From positions 1-64,000 of the forward strand of contig NZ_VDGT01000003.1 in NCBI RefSeq assembly GCF_006335015.1: a stretch of 64,000 bases of DNA, given 5' to 3'. How positions within the stretch are numbered: the first letter of the stretch is position 1; each line of letters starts with the position of its first letter. Positions 16,687 through 24,510 of the stretch are shown here, one piece after another. A program made the position numbers and the translations under genes. Origin of the DNA: Streptomyces sedi. GTDB lineage: Bacteria > Actinomycetota > Actinomycetes > Streptomycetales > Streptomycetaceae. The notes under the pieces are model-generated. The model was given only the letters and a program-made list of their open reading frames with translations, was not told the origin of the DNA and searched no databases.

Positions 16687-19600
16687 GCGAGCCGGCCTCC
16701 GGGGCGCGGCCGAGCAGTTCGTCGAGGAACCGCCGGACCCAGCCGGCGACCGCGCGCTCTCCGGACCGCTCGGCCAGGCTGAGCGCGGCCCTGGCCGCCT
16801 CCTCCGCCCGGGCGGAGGAGCCGAGGCGCGCCAGGGCCCGGGCCTGGAGCAACCGCAGCCGGGACAGCGCGAACCTGGCCCCCTCGTCCCCGATGCGCTC
16901 CGCTGACCGGACGCGGGCCAGGGCGCCGCTCGCGTCGTCCCGCGCCAGGAGCAGCTCGGCGTCGCAGAGCAGCACCATCATGCTCCCCGTCGCCTCCCCG
17001 GTCCGTTCGACGATTCCGCGTGCCTCGGCGAGCCGGCTCTGGGCCTCGTCGAGCCTGCCGGCGATGCGGGCGGTGTCCGACAGGCCCACCAGGCAGGTGG
17101 TTCGGCAGCTGTCGTTCTCGACGAGCGTGGCGAGCCCGAGGGCCTCGGTGAAGACCTCCTCGGCCCGTGCGGGCCGCCCCGCGTCCATGTGGACCAGCGC
17201 GACGGTCTCCGACGCCACGGCCCGCACATACGTGAGGCCGGCCTCCGTCGCCATGTGCTGTGCCTCGGCGAGGGTGTCGAGCGCCTCGTCGAGCCGGCCG
17301 AGCCGCAGCCGCACCAGCCCCTGGTTGACCAGCGCCATCGCGTGGGAGTGCGGCTTGCCGGAGGCGCGGGCGAGCGGCAGGTCCTCGTCGAGCGCCTCGC
17401 GGGCCTGTTCCAGCTCGCCCAGCGCCAGGTGCGCGGAGCCGATGTTGCCCAGCACATTCGCCATGTCCACGACCAATCCGGCCTCCCGGAAGCGCGTCAG
17501 CGCCCGCCGGTAGTACCCCAACGCCGCGCGCGGCCGCCCCAGTTGCTTGATGGCCACGCCCATGCCCTGGAGCGCGATGGCCTCGCCCTCCGGCCATCGC
17601 GCCTCGCGCGCCAGCTCCCTGGCCCGGCCGTACTCCGCCAGCGCCTCCGGCAGATTCGTGGCCCGCCAGTGCGCCAGGGCCAGGGAGAGCCGCACGGCCG
17701 CGCCGCCCAGCCGGTCGCCCGTCCGGTCGGCGACCCGCAGGGCCAACTCGGCGAGCCGGAGCCAGTCGGCGAGCGGCAGCTCGTGCGACAGCACGTCCGA
17801 GAGGCTGACGACGAGCTGCCACGCCTGGCGGCCCGGCCCGTGCTCCGCCGCGTGGGTGAGCACGGCGGTCAGGTCCTCCCACTCGCGGTGGACCCAGGCC
17901 AACGCCTCGGCGCGGTCGGCGAACTCCGGCACCTGGGCACCCGGCACGGGCGCCGTCAGCGGCAACCGGGACGGCACGAGCCGGCAGGCCGTCGCCACCC
18001 GTTCGGCGCCGTGCAGGTAGTGGTCCAGCAGCCGGATGACCGCCGCCTCGCGCCGCTCCGGCGACTCCTCCTCGCACAGCCGCTGGGCGGCGAACTCGTG
18101 CACCAGGTCGTGCCAGGTGAACCGGCCGTCGGCGGACTCCTCGACCAGGTGCACCCGGGCCGCGCCGCGCAGCGCTTCCTCCGCCACGGCGGGCTCCACC
18201 CCCGCTCCGGCCGCGGCCGCCCGCGCCGACCGGCCCGTTCCCCCGACCGCGCCCAGCGACCTGACCACGAGGCGTGCCGACTCGGGGAGCTTCGCGTAGC
18301 TGAGGTCGAGCGCCGCGCGGACCATGAGGGCGGAGTCCCCGTCGACCGCGAGCCGCGCCAGCCGGCCGCGCTCGGCCAACTCCTCGACGTAGTCCGCGAC
18401 CCGGGCGGCCGGCCGTTCGCCGATCCGGGAGGCCGCCACGCAGAGGGCGAGCGGCAGATGGTCGCAGAGCCGCGCGAGGCGGGCCGCCGCCTCGGGCTCG
18501 GCCGCGACGCGGTCGGCACCGACCGCGCGGGCCAGCAACGTCAGCGCGTCGGCCGGCGGCAGCGTCTCACAGACGACCCGGCGCGCGCCGTCCGCCGTCA
18601 CCAGCCCGCTGAGCCGATCCCTGCTGGTCACGAGCACCACGGACCGCGAGGGCCCGGGCAGCAACGGGCGGATCTGCGTGGCGTCGGCCGCGTCGTCCAG
18701 CACGATGAGGACGCACCGGTCGGCCAGCAGCGTGCGCAGCAGCGCCGCCTGCGCCTCCACGGTCACCGGCACCCGCGCCGCCGGGCAGCCGAGCCCCTGG
18801 AGCAGCACGGGCAGCGCCTCCGCCACCGGCATCGGTCCGGAACGGTCGAAGCCGCGCAGGTCGAGGCAGAGCTGCCCGTCGGGGAAGCGGTCGGCCGCCC
18901 GCCCCGCCCAGGCCAGCGCCATCGCCGTCTTCCCCGCCCCCGCCGGGCCCGTGACGGCGAGCAGCCGGCCCCCTTCCGCCCACGCGCTCTCAAGCTGGCC
19001 GAGTTCCGCGACGCGCCCGGTGAACAGCGGTGTCACGGCGGGGAGTTGGCGGGGAACGCCGAAGAGGCCACGCGTCGGCCGCGGGACGGCGTGGGGCTCC
19101 GGGGCCAGCAGCTCGCACTGGACGGCGGCAAGCTCGGCGGACGGCTCCACCGCCAGCTCGTCGACCAGCCGCCGCCGCAGGGCCGCGTACACCTCAAGCG
19201 CCTCCGCAGTCCTGCCCTCCGCGTGCAGCGCCCGCATCAGCAGGGCGTGCGGGCGTTCCCGCAGTGGATGCTCGCCGGTCAGCCGGGTGAGTTCGGCGAC
19301 GGCGGCTCCCCGTTCGCCGCGTTCCACGGCCGCCTCCCAGCGCCCTTCGGCGGCGGTCACCCGCAGTTCGAGCAGCCGCTGGCGCTCGGGTGCCGCGGGC
19401 AGGTCGGGAAGCGGGTCGCCCCGCCACAGCGCCAGGGCGCGCGCGTAGCGCTCGCCGGCGCTCGACCAGTCGCCGCCCGCGGCGAGCCGGTTGCCCTCGG
19501 CCACCAGGGACTCGAACACCGGCAGATCGCACCGGGACGGCTCGACACGGAGCAGATAGCCGGGGCTGTGGGTCTCCAGGGCGTCCGCCCGCGTCCCCAG

Positions 19601-19828
19601 CGCGCGCCGTACCTCGGTGACGAGAGAACGCAGCCTGGCGCCGGCCGCCGAGGGGGGCCGGTCGTTCCACAGCCGGTCCACGAGCTGTTCGACCCGAACC
19701 GGGCGGTTGGCGTCGAGGAGAAGGGCCGCGCACAGGGCCCGCTGGCGCCCGGTCAGCCGTATCCGACGGTCCCCGACGGTCACTTCCAGGGGCCCCAGCA
19801 ACCTGGCGGACAGCACATCGGGGGGCAC
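16637..19828 (-). CDS. AfsR/DnrI-type SARP regulator with NB-ARC and TPR domains
   Basis: A 1063-residue regulator. Residues about 1-95 are the OmpR-like winged helix (SARLLGPLEVTVGDRRIRL...), about 100-245 the BTAD domain, about 270-560 the NB-ARC ATPase (Walker A GPAGAGKTAMALAW, Walker B CVLIVLDDAAD) and about 650-1050 tetratricopeptide repeats such as ALGYYRRALTRFREAG. Large SARPs integrate a signal through ATP-driven oligomerisation and activate antibiotic genes by binding direct heptamer repeats. It is likely an activator of the RiPP locus. No Shine-Dalgarno precedes the GTG at 19828, but TATCAT lies 7 bp before it, so a leaderless mRNA is likely. A nearby GTG at 19816 is an alternative. 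Confidence 0.88.
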   Translation of the reverse strand: MPPDVLSARLLGPLEVTVGDRRIRLTGRQRALCAALLLDANRPVRVEQLVDRLWNDRPPSAAGARLRSLVTEVRRALGTRADALETHSPGYLLRVEPSRCDLPVFESLVAEGNRLAAGGDWSSAGERYARALALWRGDPLPDLPAAPERQRLLELRVTAAEGRWEAAVERGERGAAVAELTRLTGEHPLRERPHALLMRALHAEGRTAEALEVYAALRRRLVDELAVEPSAELAAVQCELLAPEPHAVPRPTRGLFGVPRQLPAVTPLFTGRVAELGQLESAWAEGGRLLAVTGPAGAGKTAMALAWAGRAADRFPDGQLCLDLRGFDRSGPMPVAEALPVLLQGLGCPAARVPVTVEAQAALLRTLLADRCVLIVLDDAADATQIRPLLPGPSRSVVLVTSRDRLSGLVTADGARRVVCETLPPADALTLLARAVGADRVAAEPEAAARLARLCDHLPLALCVAASRIGERPAARVADYVEELAERGRLARLAVDGDSALMVRAALDLSYAKLPESARLVVRSLGAVGGTGRSARAAAAGAGVEPAVAEEALRGAARVHLVEESADGRFTWHDLVHEFAAQRLCEEESPERREAAVIRLLDHYLHGAERVATACRLVPSRLPLTAPVPGAQVPEFADRAEALAWVHREWEDLTAVLTHAAEHGPGRQAWQLVVSLSDVLSHELPLADWLRLAELALRVADRTGDRLGGAAVRLSLALAHWRATNLPEALAEYGRARELAREARWPEGEAIALQGMGVAIKQLGRPRAALGYYRRALTRFREAGLVVDMANVLGNIGSAHLALGELEQAREALDEDLPLARASGKPHSHAMALVNQGLVRLRLGRLDEALDTLAEAQHMATEAGLTYVRAVASETVALVHMDAGRPARAEEVFTEALGLATLVENDSCRTTCLVGLSDTARIAGRLDEAQSRLAEARGIVERTGEATGSMMVLLCDAELLLARDDASGALARVRSAERIGDEGARFALSRLRLLQARALARLGSSARAEEAARAALSLAERSGERAVAGWVRRFLDELLGRAPEAGSLSPSAEATGSTRTPPE

Positions 19829-19835
19829 CGGCCAG

Positions 19836-19865
19836 ATGATAGGGGAGCCTGTTTGTTCCGTCCAA
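19836..19865 (-). promoter_or_regulatory. Predicted leaderless promoter of the large SARP gene
   Basis: On the minus strand, TTGGAC (19865-19860) and TATCAT (19841-19836) are separated by 18 bp. The GTG start at 19828 falls 7 bp after the -10, where transcription should begin. This explains the lack of a ribosome binding site. Confidence 0.6.
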
Positions 19866-19964
19866 GCGCTATCCGCGCACCACCCATGCACGGTCCATGC
19901 GGTAAACGCGCTTCGACTCCGCAAGGTGGTGCGAGCGCGACACGGAAGACACGGGGAGGGCGTT

Positions 19965-20717
19965 GTGCGAATCGACTTGTGGGGTGTGGTGTCCGTCACG
20001 GTGACGGGCGGGAGAGGGGCGCCGCCGGCGGGGCGGGCCGCCGACCTGCTGGCCTGCCTGGGGTGGCAGCCGGACGAGCTGGTCCGCGACGAGGTGCTGA
20101 TCGACCGGATCTGGGCCGACGAACTCCCCGACGACCCCAGGGACGCGCTGTACACGTGCGCCAAGCGGCTGCGCCGCGCGCTCACCTTGAGCGGTGCCGA
20201 CCCCGTCGTCCTGGAGCGGGGGCGCAGCGGTTACGCCCTGCGCGTGGCGCCCGAGCAGGTCGACGTGCACCGGTTCCGGGGGCTGACGCGCGACGCCAGG
20301 GACAGCGAGGAGCCGGCCCAGCGGGCCTTCCTGTACGGGAGGGCGATCAGGACGGCGCAGGGCACGCCCATGGCGGGGTTCGACTCGCCGTGGGCCGAGC
20401 GGGTCCGACAGGCCCTGAGCCGCGAACTGCTCGTCGCACAGCTCGGTTCGGCCTCGGCCTGGATGACGCTGGGCTGCCAACGCGAGCTGACCGCGACGCT
20501 GACCGAACTCACCGTCGAGCACCCGTTGAACGAGGCCGTGGCCGGGCTGCTCATGGAGGCGTTGGAGCGTGCCGGACAGCCGAACGAGGCGCTGAGGGAG
20601 TTCGCACGCATCCGCGAGGAGCTGCGGCAACGGCTGGGCGTCGCCCCGGGGCCCGAACTCCAGGCGCGCTTCGCCCAACTGCTCGCTGCGGCCCCGAGAA
20701 CCGGGGCCGCGGCGTAG
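19965..20717 (+). CDS. Small SARP-type regulator (OmpR-like wHTH plus BTAD)
   Basis: A 250-residue protein divergent from the large SARP. Residues about 1-95 give a winged-helix domain (LWGVVSVTVTGGRG, then VRDEVLIDRIWADELPDD and ALYTCAKRLRRALT), and about 100-245 the BTAD domain (RELTATLTELTVEHPLNEAV, GLLMEALERAGQPNEAL). It lacks NB-ARC and TPR regions, as in ActII-ORF4-like pathway regulators. GGGGAGGGCGTT precedes the GTG at 19965. Having a large and a small SARP back to back, next to the RiPP genes, suggests a two-step activation, but the order is not readable from sequence. Confidence 0.85.
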   Translation: MRIDLWGVVSVTVTGGRGAPPAGRAADLLACLGWQPDELVRDEVLIDRIWADELPDDPRDALYTCAKRLRRALTLSGADPVVLERGRSGYALRVAPEQVDVHRFRGLTRDARDSEEPAQRAFLYGRAIRTAQGTPMAGFDSPWAERVRQALSRELLVAQLGSASAWMTLGCQRELTATLTELTVEHPLNEAVAGLLMEALERAGQPNEALREFARIREELRQRLGVAPGPELQARFAQLLAAAPRTGAAA

Positions 20718-20784
20718 GTCCTGTCCGGTGGACAGGACCGAGTGAGGTGGGGTGTGCGTCGGGGGGCGCTCACCCCACCCCACG

Positions 20785-21594
20785 TCATTCCGGCCCGGCG
20801 GCGCGCCACGTGATCAGCCCTCTGCCGACCATCGTGCGCAGCGTCCGCTCCGCGGTCGGCTCCGGCAGTTCGGTGAGGGTGGCGAGTTCGGGCAGCCCGC
20901 GCGTCCCGTCGCAGTAGGTCAGCAGCCGCGCGAGCCGGGCCGGGAGCCGGTGGCAGCGGGTCCGTGGCGGCCGGGCCTCGGCGCGCAGCGCGTAGTGCCA
21001 GGGCCCTTCGTCGGCCGACTCCGCGGCGACTGCCGCCGCCAGCTCCGCCGGCGGGGTGCCGCCCAGCAGCAGCCGTCGGATGACGGGCAGCGGCCGGCCG
21101 GACGTCACGAAGAGAACCCCGGGCGCCGGCGCGGGCGGTCCCGGCACGCGCCCCGGGAGCGCCCGAGCCGAGGCCAACGCCTCCTCGCACAGCGTCTCGA
21201 ACTCGACCATCTCCGCCAGCAACGACACCCCGCCGCCCGCCTCGGGCGCCCACTCCGCCGCGGCCTTCGCCAGCAGCCGCCCCACCTCGACCGCCGCGGC
21301 GTCCCCGCCCCTGGAGAGCCGCGGATGGGTCAACGCGGAGCGCAGCAGGGCCTCCCGCTGCGCGCTGTCGGCCAGCGCGAACGTGGCGGGGAAGACCGTC
21401 GTGACCCGCAGGCGGCGCTCGTACTGGGTGATGCCCGTCGTCAACTCCATCCCCGGCTCCGGCAGCCCGGCGATTCGCCCGCACAGCGCCGGGTCCAGCC
21501 CATGGGCGCGGGCGAACGCCCCGGGGTCCGCCCGCAGCTCGGCGCGCAGCTCGGGCCGCACCAGCAGCTCGGCGAACAACCGCTGCCCGTTCAC
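20785..21594 (-). CDS. MNIO (DUF692) partner protein, predicted RiPP recognition subunit
   Basis: A 269-residue protein that overlaps the end of the DUF692 gene by 4 bp and follows it. DUF692 enzymes act with a partner that binds the precursor leader (as MbnC does for MbnB). The N-terminal part, LFAELLVRPELRAELRADPGAFARAHGL, and a helical middle fit the partner type seen in actinobacterial MNIO pairs, and the C-terminal 70 residues look like a winged helix (TYCDGTRGLPELATL, TERTLRTMVGRGLITW). I did not recognise a named family with certainty. The GTG at 21594 is set by the ATG/GTG overlap with the MNIO stop. Confidence 0.65.
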   Translation of the reverse strand: MNGQRLFAELLVRPELRAELRADPGAFARAHGLDPALCGRIAGLPEPGMELTTGITQYERRLRVTTVFPATFALADSAQREALLRSALTHPRLSRGGDAAAVEVGRLLAKAAAEWAPEAGGGVSLLAEMVEFETLCEEALASARALPGRVPGPPAPAPGVLFVTSGRPLPVIRRLLLGGTPPAELAAAVAAESADEGPWHYALRAEARPPRTRCHRLPARLARLLTYCDGTRGLPELATLTELPEPTAERTLRTMVGRGLITWRAAGPE

Positions 21595-22451
21595 CTCGCG
21601 CCGCCGCTCGCCGCGAGCACCTCGCGGGTACGGCGCAGCTCGTCGGCGATCTCGCCGAAGTCCTCGGGGAAGTTCTGGTCCCGCTCGATCATCACGGCCG
21701 GCAGGTCCACCCGGTCCGCCACGTACGCCAGCAGCGCGAACACGTCCTCCCCGACGGGTCCGTCGTGCCGGTCCGTCTCCATCCCCGTCGGGCCCGCGAG
21801 CAGCACGCCCTCGGGGGTGTTGCCCGCGAGATGGATCTGGCCGACGCGCTCCAGCGGCAGCGCGTCGAGGTAGGCGTACGGGTCGAAGCCGTGGTTGGCG
21901 GCGTTCACCGTGACGTTGTTGAGGTCGAGCAGCATCCCGCAGCCGGACCGCTCCATGACGGCGGTGAGGAACTCGGGCTCGGTCATCTCGCTCGGCGGAT
22001 CGACGTAGTAGGAGATGTTCTCCACCAGGAACGGCCTGCCCAGCCTCTCCTCCACCGCACGCACCCGGGCCGCCACCAGCTCGGCGTGCTCCGGGGTGCG
22101 GAAGACGGGGGTCAGGTTGTGCAGCGCGACGCCCTCCTCGCGGGTGAAGCAGAGATGGTCGCTGACCCACGGCGCGTCCACGGCGTCGGCGACTGCGGCG
22201 ACCGCCGCCAGATACTCCTCGTCCAGCGGCGCCCGCGACCCGATCGACATCTCCAACCCGTGGGCCACCAGCACGAACGACTCGCGAAGCGTCTCCAACA
22301 ACGGATTGTCCGGATCGTTCAGAAACTGATCCGTCACGATCTCCAACCACCCGATCCCGTCGCGGTGGGCCAGGATGCCGTCGTGCAGCTCCCTCCGGTA
22401 CCCGAGCCCCACCCCCAGCCGGGGCAGGTCGATCGGCGCCCTCGTCGGCAT
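21591..22451 (-). CDS. DUF692 multinuclear non-heme iron oxidase (MNIO) family
   Basis: A 286-residue TIM-barrel protein. LGVGLGYRRELHDGIL at the start, WLEIVTDQFL, GLEMSIGS, VSDHLCF, DLNNVTVNAANHG, IHLAGN and MIERDQNFPE are the iron-binding strand ends of DUF692. Known members (MbnB, TglH and relatives) use two or three irons and oxygen to rearrange Cys residues in RiPP precursors. The closest Cys-rich peptide is the precursor at 15.1 kb, but another substrate elsewhere cannot be excluded. GAGGGGGAGAAC precedes the ATG. It is the first gene of a two-gene operon with its partner. Confidence 0.88.
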   Translation of the reverse strand: MPTRAPIDLPRLGVGLGYRRELHDGILAHRDGIGWLEIVTDQFLNDPDNPLLETLRESFVLVAHGLEMSIGSRAPLDEEYLAAVAAVADAVDAPWVSDHLCFTREEGVALHNLTPVFRTPEHAELVAARVRAVEERLGRPFLVENISYYVDPPSEMTEPEFLTAVMERSGCGMLLDLNNVTVNAANHGFDPYAYLDALPLERVGQIHLAGNTPEGVLLAGPTGMETDRHDGPVGEDVFALLAYVADRVDLPAVMIERDQNFPEDFGEIADELRRTREVLAASGGAR

Positions 22452-22558
22452 GTTCTCCCCCTCGGGTAGGCGACGCCCCCACCCTCCCGCCCACCCCGGT
22501 CGGCCGTGGGTCAGGCCCCGGTCACGGGCTGACCGTGGGCGCCCCGCCCTGAGCCCCG

Positions 22559-22592
22559 GCGGGCGAACCCCGTGGTCGGGGGGTTCGCCCGC
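22559..22592. promoter_or_regulatory. Inverted repeat in the divergent gap MNIO / PQQ-like gene
   Basis: Perfect 13-base arms GCGGGCGAACCCC (22559-22571) and its complement (22580-22592) flank an 8-base centre. It sits 66 bp before the PQQ-like gene and upstream of the divergent MNIO gene, so a simple terminator role is unlikely; it may be an operator or an mRNA leader hairpin. Confidence 0.5.
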
Positions 22593-22658
22593 TGTCTAGG
22601 GTGGGGCAGGTCGTGGTGCGAACGCCGCCTCAGGACGCCGTTTCAGGGGGAGAGAGCG

Positions 22659-23984
22659 ATGGGGAAGCGGAAGGTGCTGCTCGCCGGTGCGGTCGCCGGC
22701 GTGCTCGTGGCGGCCGGCGCCGTGGCGCTGATGGTGGAGGGCGGCGAGGACGGTCCGCAGCCTTTGGAAGAACGCTGGGCCTCGGAGCCCGCTCTCCAGG
22801 CGCGGGAGGCCGAGGAGTCGCTGGCGACCTGGGTCGTGGACGACGCCGTCGTCGTGGTCACCGAGCGGGGCGGCTGGGCGTTCGAGACGGCGACCGGGGA
22901 GCAACGGTGGGCCATGACCGACGACGAGAGCCAGCTGTCACCGTGCGTGGTCTCCCCCGAGCCCAACGCGGCCGGGCTCGTGGCCATCGTCTTCGAGCCC
23001 GCGGGCGGCGGCCCGTGCGACGTGGTGGGCGCGGTGGACACCCGTACCGGCGCGTTGCTGTGGAGCCGTCGACTGCCGGAGCCGCTGGGCCCGACCGCGG
23101 GGAGGGAGATACCCGTCGCCACCGGGGACGAGGTGATCACGGTCGACGTGCGCCAGGCGGGAAGCCACCACCGCTTCTCCCCCGAGGGCGCGGAAATGCC
23201 GCTCCTCGACCCCCCGTCCGAGGGCTGCCAGGAGCGGCTGGAGTGGGTGCAGAGCGCGGAGTACACGCTGGCACGCTGCGGGGACACGCTCACCGCGTTC
23301 GCCACGGGCAGCGGAGAGGAGCTGTGGACCGAGCGCGCCGGCCCGCGACCGGTCGAGGCCATCGTCCCGGGCGCACCGCTGATGGTGATCGGCACACACA
23401 GCGTGACGTCCCTGGGGGACAACGGGGAGGTCACGGGCGAGGCCAGCTTCAAGGACCCGGTCGACGGCATACCTCTGCTGCTGGGAGAGTCACGGCTGGT
23501 GTCCCCGGTGCGGTGGTCCCCGGGGCTGAACCTCGGCGGCGCCGACCTTGCCCACTCCCCGAGCCCCTCGTGGCGGCAGGAGTTCGGTGACGGCGTGCTG
23601 GCCGGGGCGGGCGACGACCATGTGCTGGTGGTAGCGCCCGCCGACGAGGGGGACGCCGAGCAGGTCCTGCTGCGGGTGAACACGGAAGACGGAGAACGGA
23701 CCGAGGTGGGCGGCTTCTCCTCCGCCACCGTGCTGGCCGCCGCCGTCGACGGGGACACGCTCTACGCGATCACCGCGGGGGAGGACCCGGCCGAGCGCGG
23801 GAAAGCACGCGTGATCGCCTTCGACCGCCCAGCCGCACCGGCCAACACCGCACTCGCCGCCTGGCAACAAGCCGCCAACGCCGACCAGCGTCAGGTCAAC
23901 TGGCATAGCGACGATCCACCAGTACCACTCCCGCGCGCGAGTCACCTCGCTCATCAGGAGAAGTCAGATACTCCGATTCCGTAA
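22659..23984 (+). CDS. Membrane-anchored PQQ-like beta-propeller protein
   Basis: A 441-residue protein with one N-terminal hydrophobic anchor (VLLAGAVAGVLVAAGAVALM), then repeated beta-propeller blades such as GGWAFETATGEQRW, GAVDTRTGALLWSRRL and TAFATGSGEELWTE. This resembles PQQ-binding-like (BamB-type) repeats found in many Streptomyces surface proteins of unknown role. A catalytic site is not visible. GGGGGAGAGAGC precedes the ATG. The last 25 residues are hydrophilic and unlike the repeats, and the gene ends two bases before the next ATG, which may reflect a rearrangement next to the toxin-antitoxin remnant. Confidence 0.75.
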   Translation: MGKRKVLLAGAVAGVLVAAGAVALMVEGGEDGPQPLEERWASEPALQAREAEESLATWVVDDAVVVVTERGGWAFETATGEQRWAMTDDESQLSPCVVSPEPNAAGLVAIVFEPAGGGPCDVVGAVDTRTGALLWSRRLPEPLGPTAGREIPVATGDEVITVDVRQAGSHHRFSPEGAEMPLLDPPSEGCQERLEWVQSAEYTLARCGDTLTAFATGSGEELWTERAGPRPVEAIVPGAPLMVIGTHSVTSLGDNGEVTGEASFKDPVDGIPLLLGESRLVSPVRWSPGLNLGGADLAHSPSPSWRQEFGDGVLAGAGDDHVLVVAPADEGDAEQVLLRVNTEDGERTEVGGFSSATVLAAAVDGDTLYAITAGEDPAERGKARVIAFDRPAAPANTALAAWQQAANADQRQVNWHSDDPPVPLPRASHLAHQEKSDTPIP

Positions 23985-23986
23985 GG

Positions 23987-24355
23987 ATGATGACGGCGAC
24001 GGAGGTCGCACGCAATTTCGCCTCCGTGCTCGACAGAGCCGAACACGGAGAGACGATCGTGATCACCCGTGGTGGGCGACGGCTGGCGACGCTGGCTCCC
24101 ACGCCCGCCGGCAACGGCGCGGCGATCAAGGCGTTCCTGGAGTCGCACCCGGTGGACGAGGACTTAGCGCACGACGTGGCGCTCGTGCACGCGCGCCTGC
24201 TGGCGCATGTGCGCCGCGAGGGGAAGCCCCGCGGCGCCCACGACCTGATCATCGCGGCGACCGCCGCCGCCACGGCCAGGACGCTGCTGACCACCGACGG
24301 CAAGACGGCCTTCGACGACCTCCCCGGCGTGCACGCGGCCGTCATCCCAGCCTGA
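23987..24355 (+). CDS. Fused Phd/YefM antitoxin and truncated PIN-toxin remnant
   Basis: A 122-residue chimera. Residues 1-42 match a Phd/YefM antitoxin N-terminus (TATEVARNFASVLDRAE, then ITRGGRRLATLAP). From about residue 50 it matches only the C-terminal half of a VapC-type PIN RNase (LLAHVRREGKPRGAHDLIIA, then LLTTDGKTAFDDLPGV). The N-terminal PIN strand with the first catalytic Asp is missing, so a deletion probably joined an antitoxin to the tail of its toxin. It should have no RNase activity. A TTA codon lies at 24164. A second ATG at 23990 is an equal start candidate. It borders the left end of the integrative element. Confidence 0.72.
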   Translation: MMTATEVARNFASVLDRAEHGETIVITRGGRRLATLAPTPAGNGAAIKAFLESHPVDEDLAHDVALVHARLLAHVRREGKPRGAHDLIIAATAAATARTLLTTDGKTAFDDLPGVHAAVIPA

Positions 24356-24376
24356 GCCCGCCGGGCGAGGCGGCCC

Positions 24377-24469
24377 TCAGGCCCGCGCCACGCCCACCGG
24401 GCAGGACAGACCCGTGCCGCCGAGCCCGCAGTAGCCGGCCGGGTTCTTGTCCAGATACTGCTGGTGGTA
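24377..24469 (-). pseudogene. msrA: Orphan 3' end of msrA left by element integration
   Basis: Read on the minus strand from 24469, the frame gives YHQQYLD, then [19 protein letters not shown] and a stop at 24377: the C-terminal 30 or so residues of MsrA. Immediately upstream the frame runs into a stop in element DNA. The rest of this gene is now at 40.8-41.4 kb, where the element supplies a replacement 3' end. The fragment has no start and is not expected to be functional. Confidence 0.9.
24456..24469. other. Left attachment-site core (attL)
   Basis: TACTGCTGGTGGTA, identical to 40830-40843 and lying within the msrA codons for YHQQY. Sequence left of it is chromosomal msrA; sequence right of it belongs to the element and leads within 42 bp to the integrase start, the usual place for attP. 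Confidence 0.85.
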
Positions 24470-24510
24470 TCACTGCTCCAACAGCATATTTTCAGCCCGC
24501 AGGAGGAGCC

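Noticed and set aside
17189..20917. 1242-codon open frame on the plus strand
   Set aside because: It is the antisense shadow of the large SARP gene, with no domain and no ribosome site.
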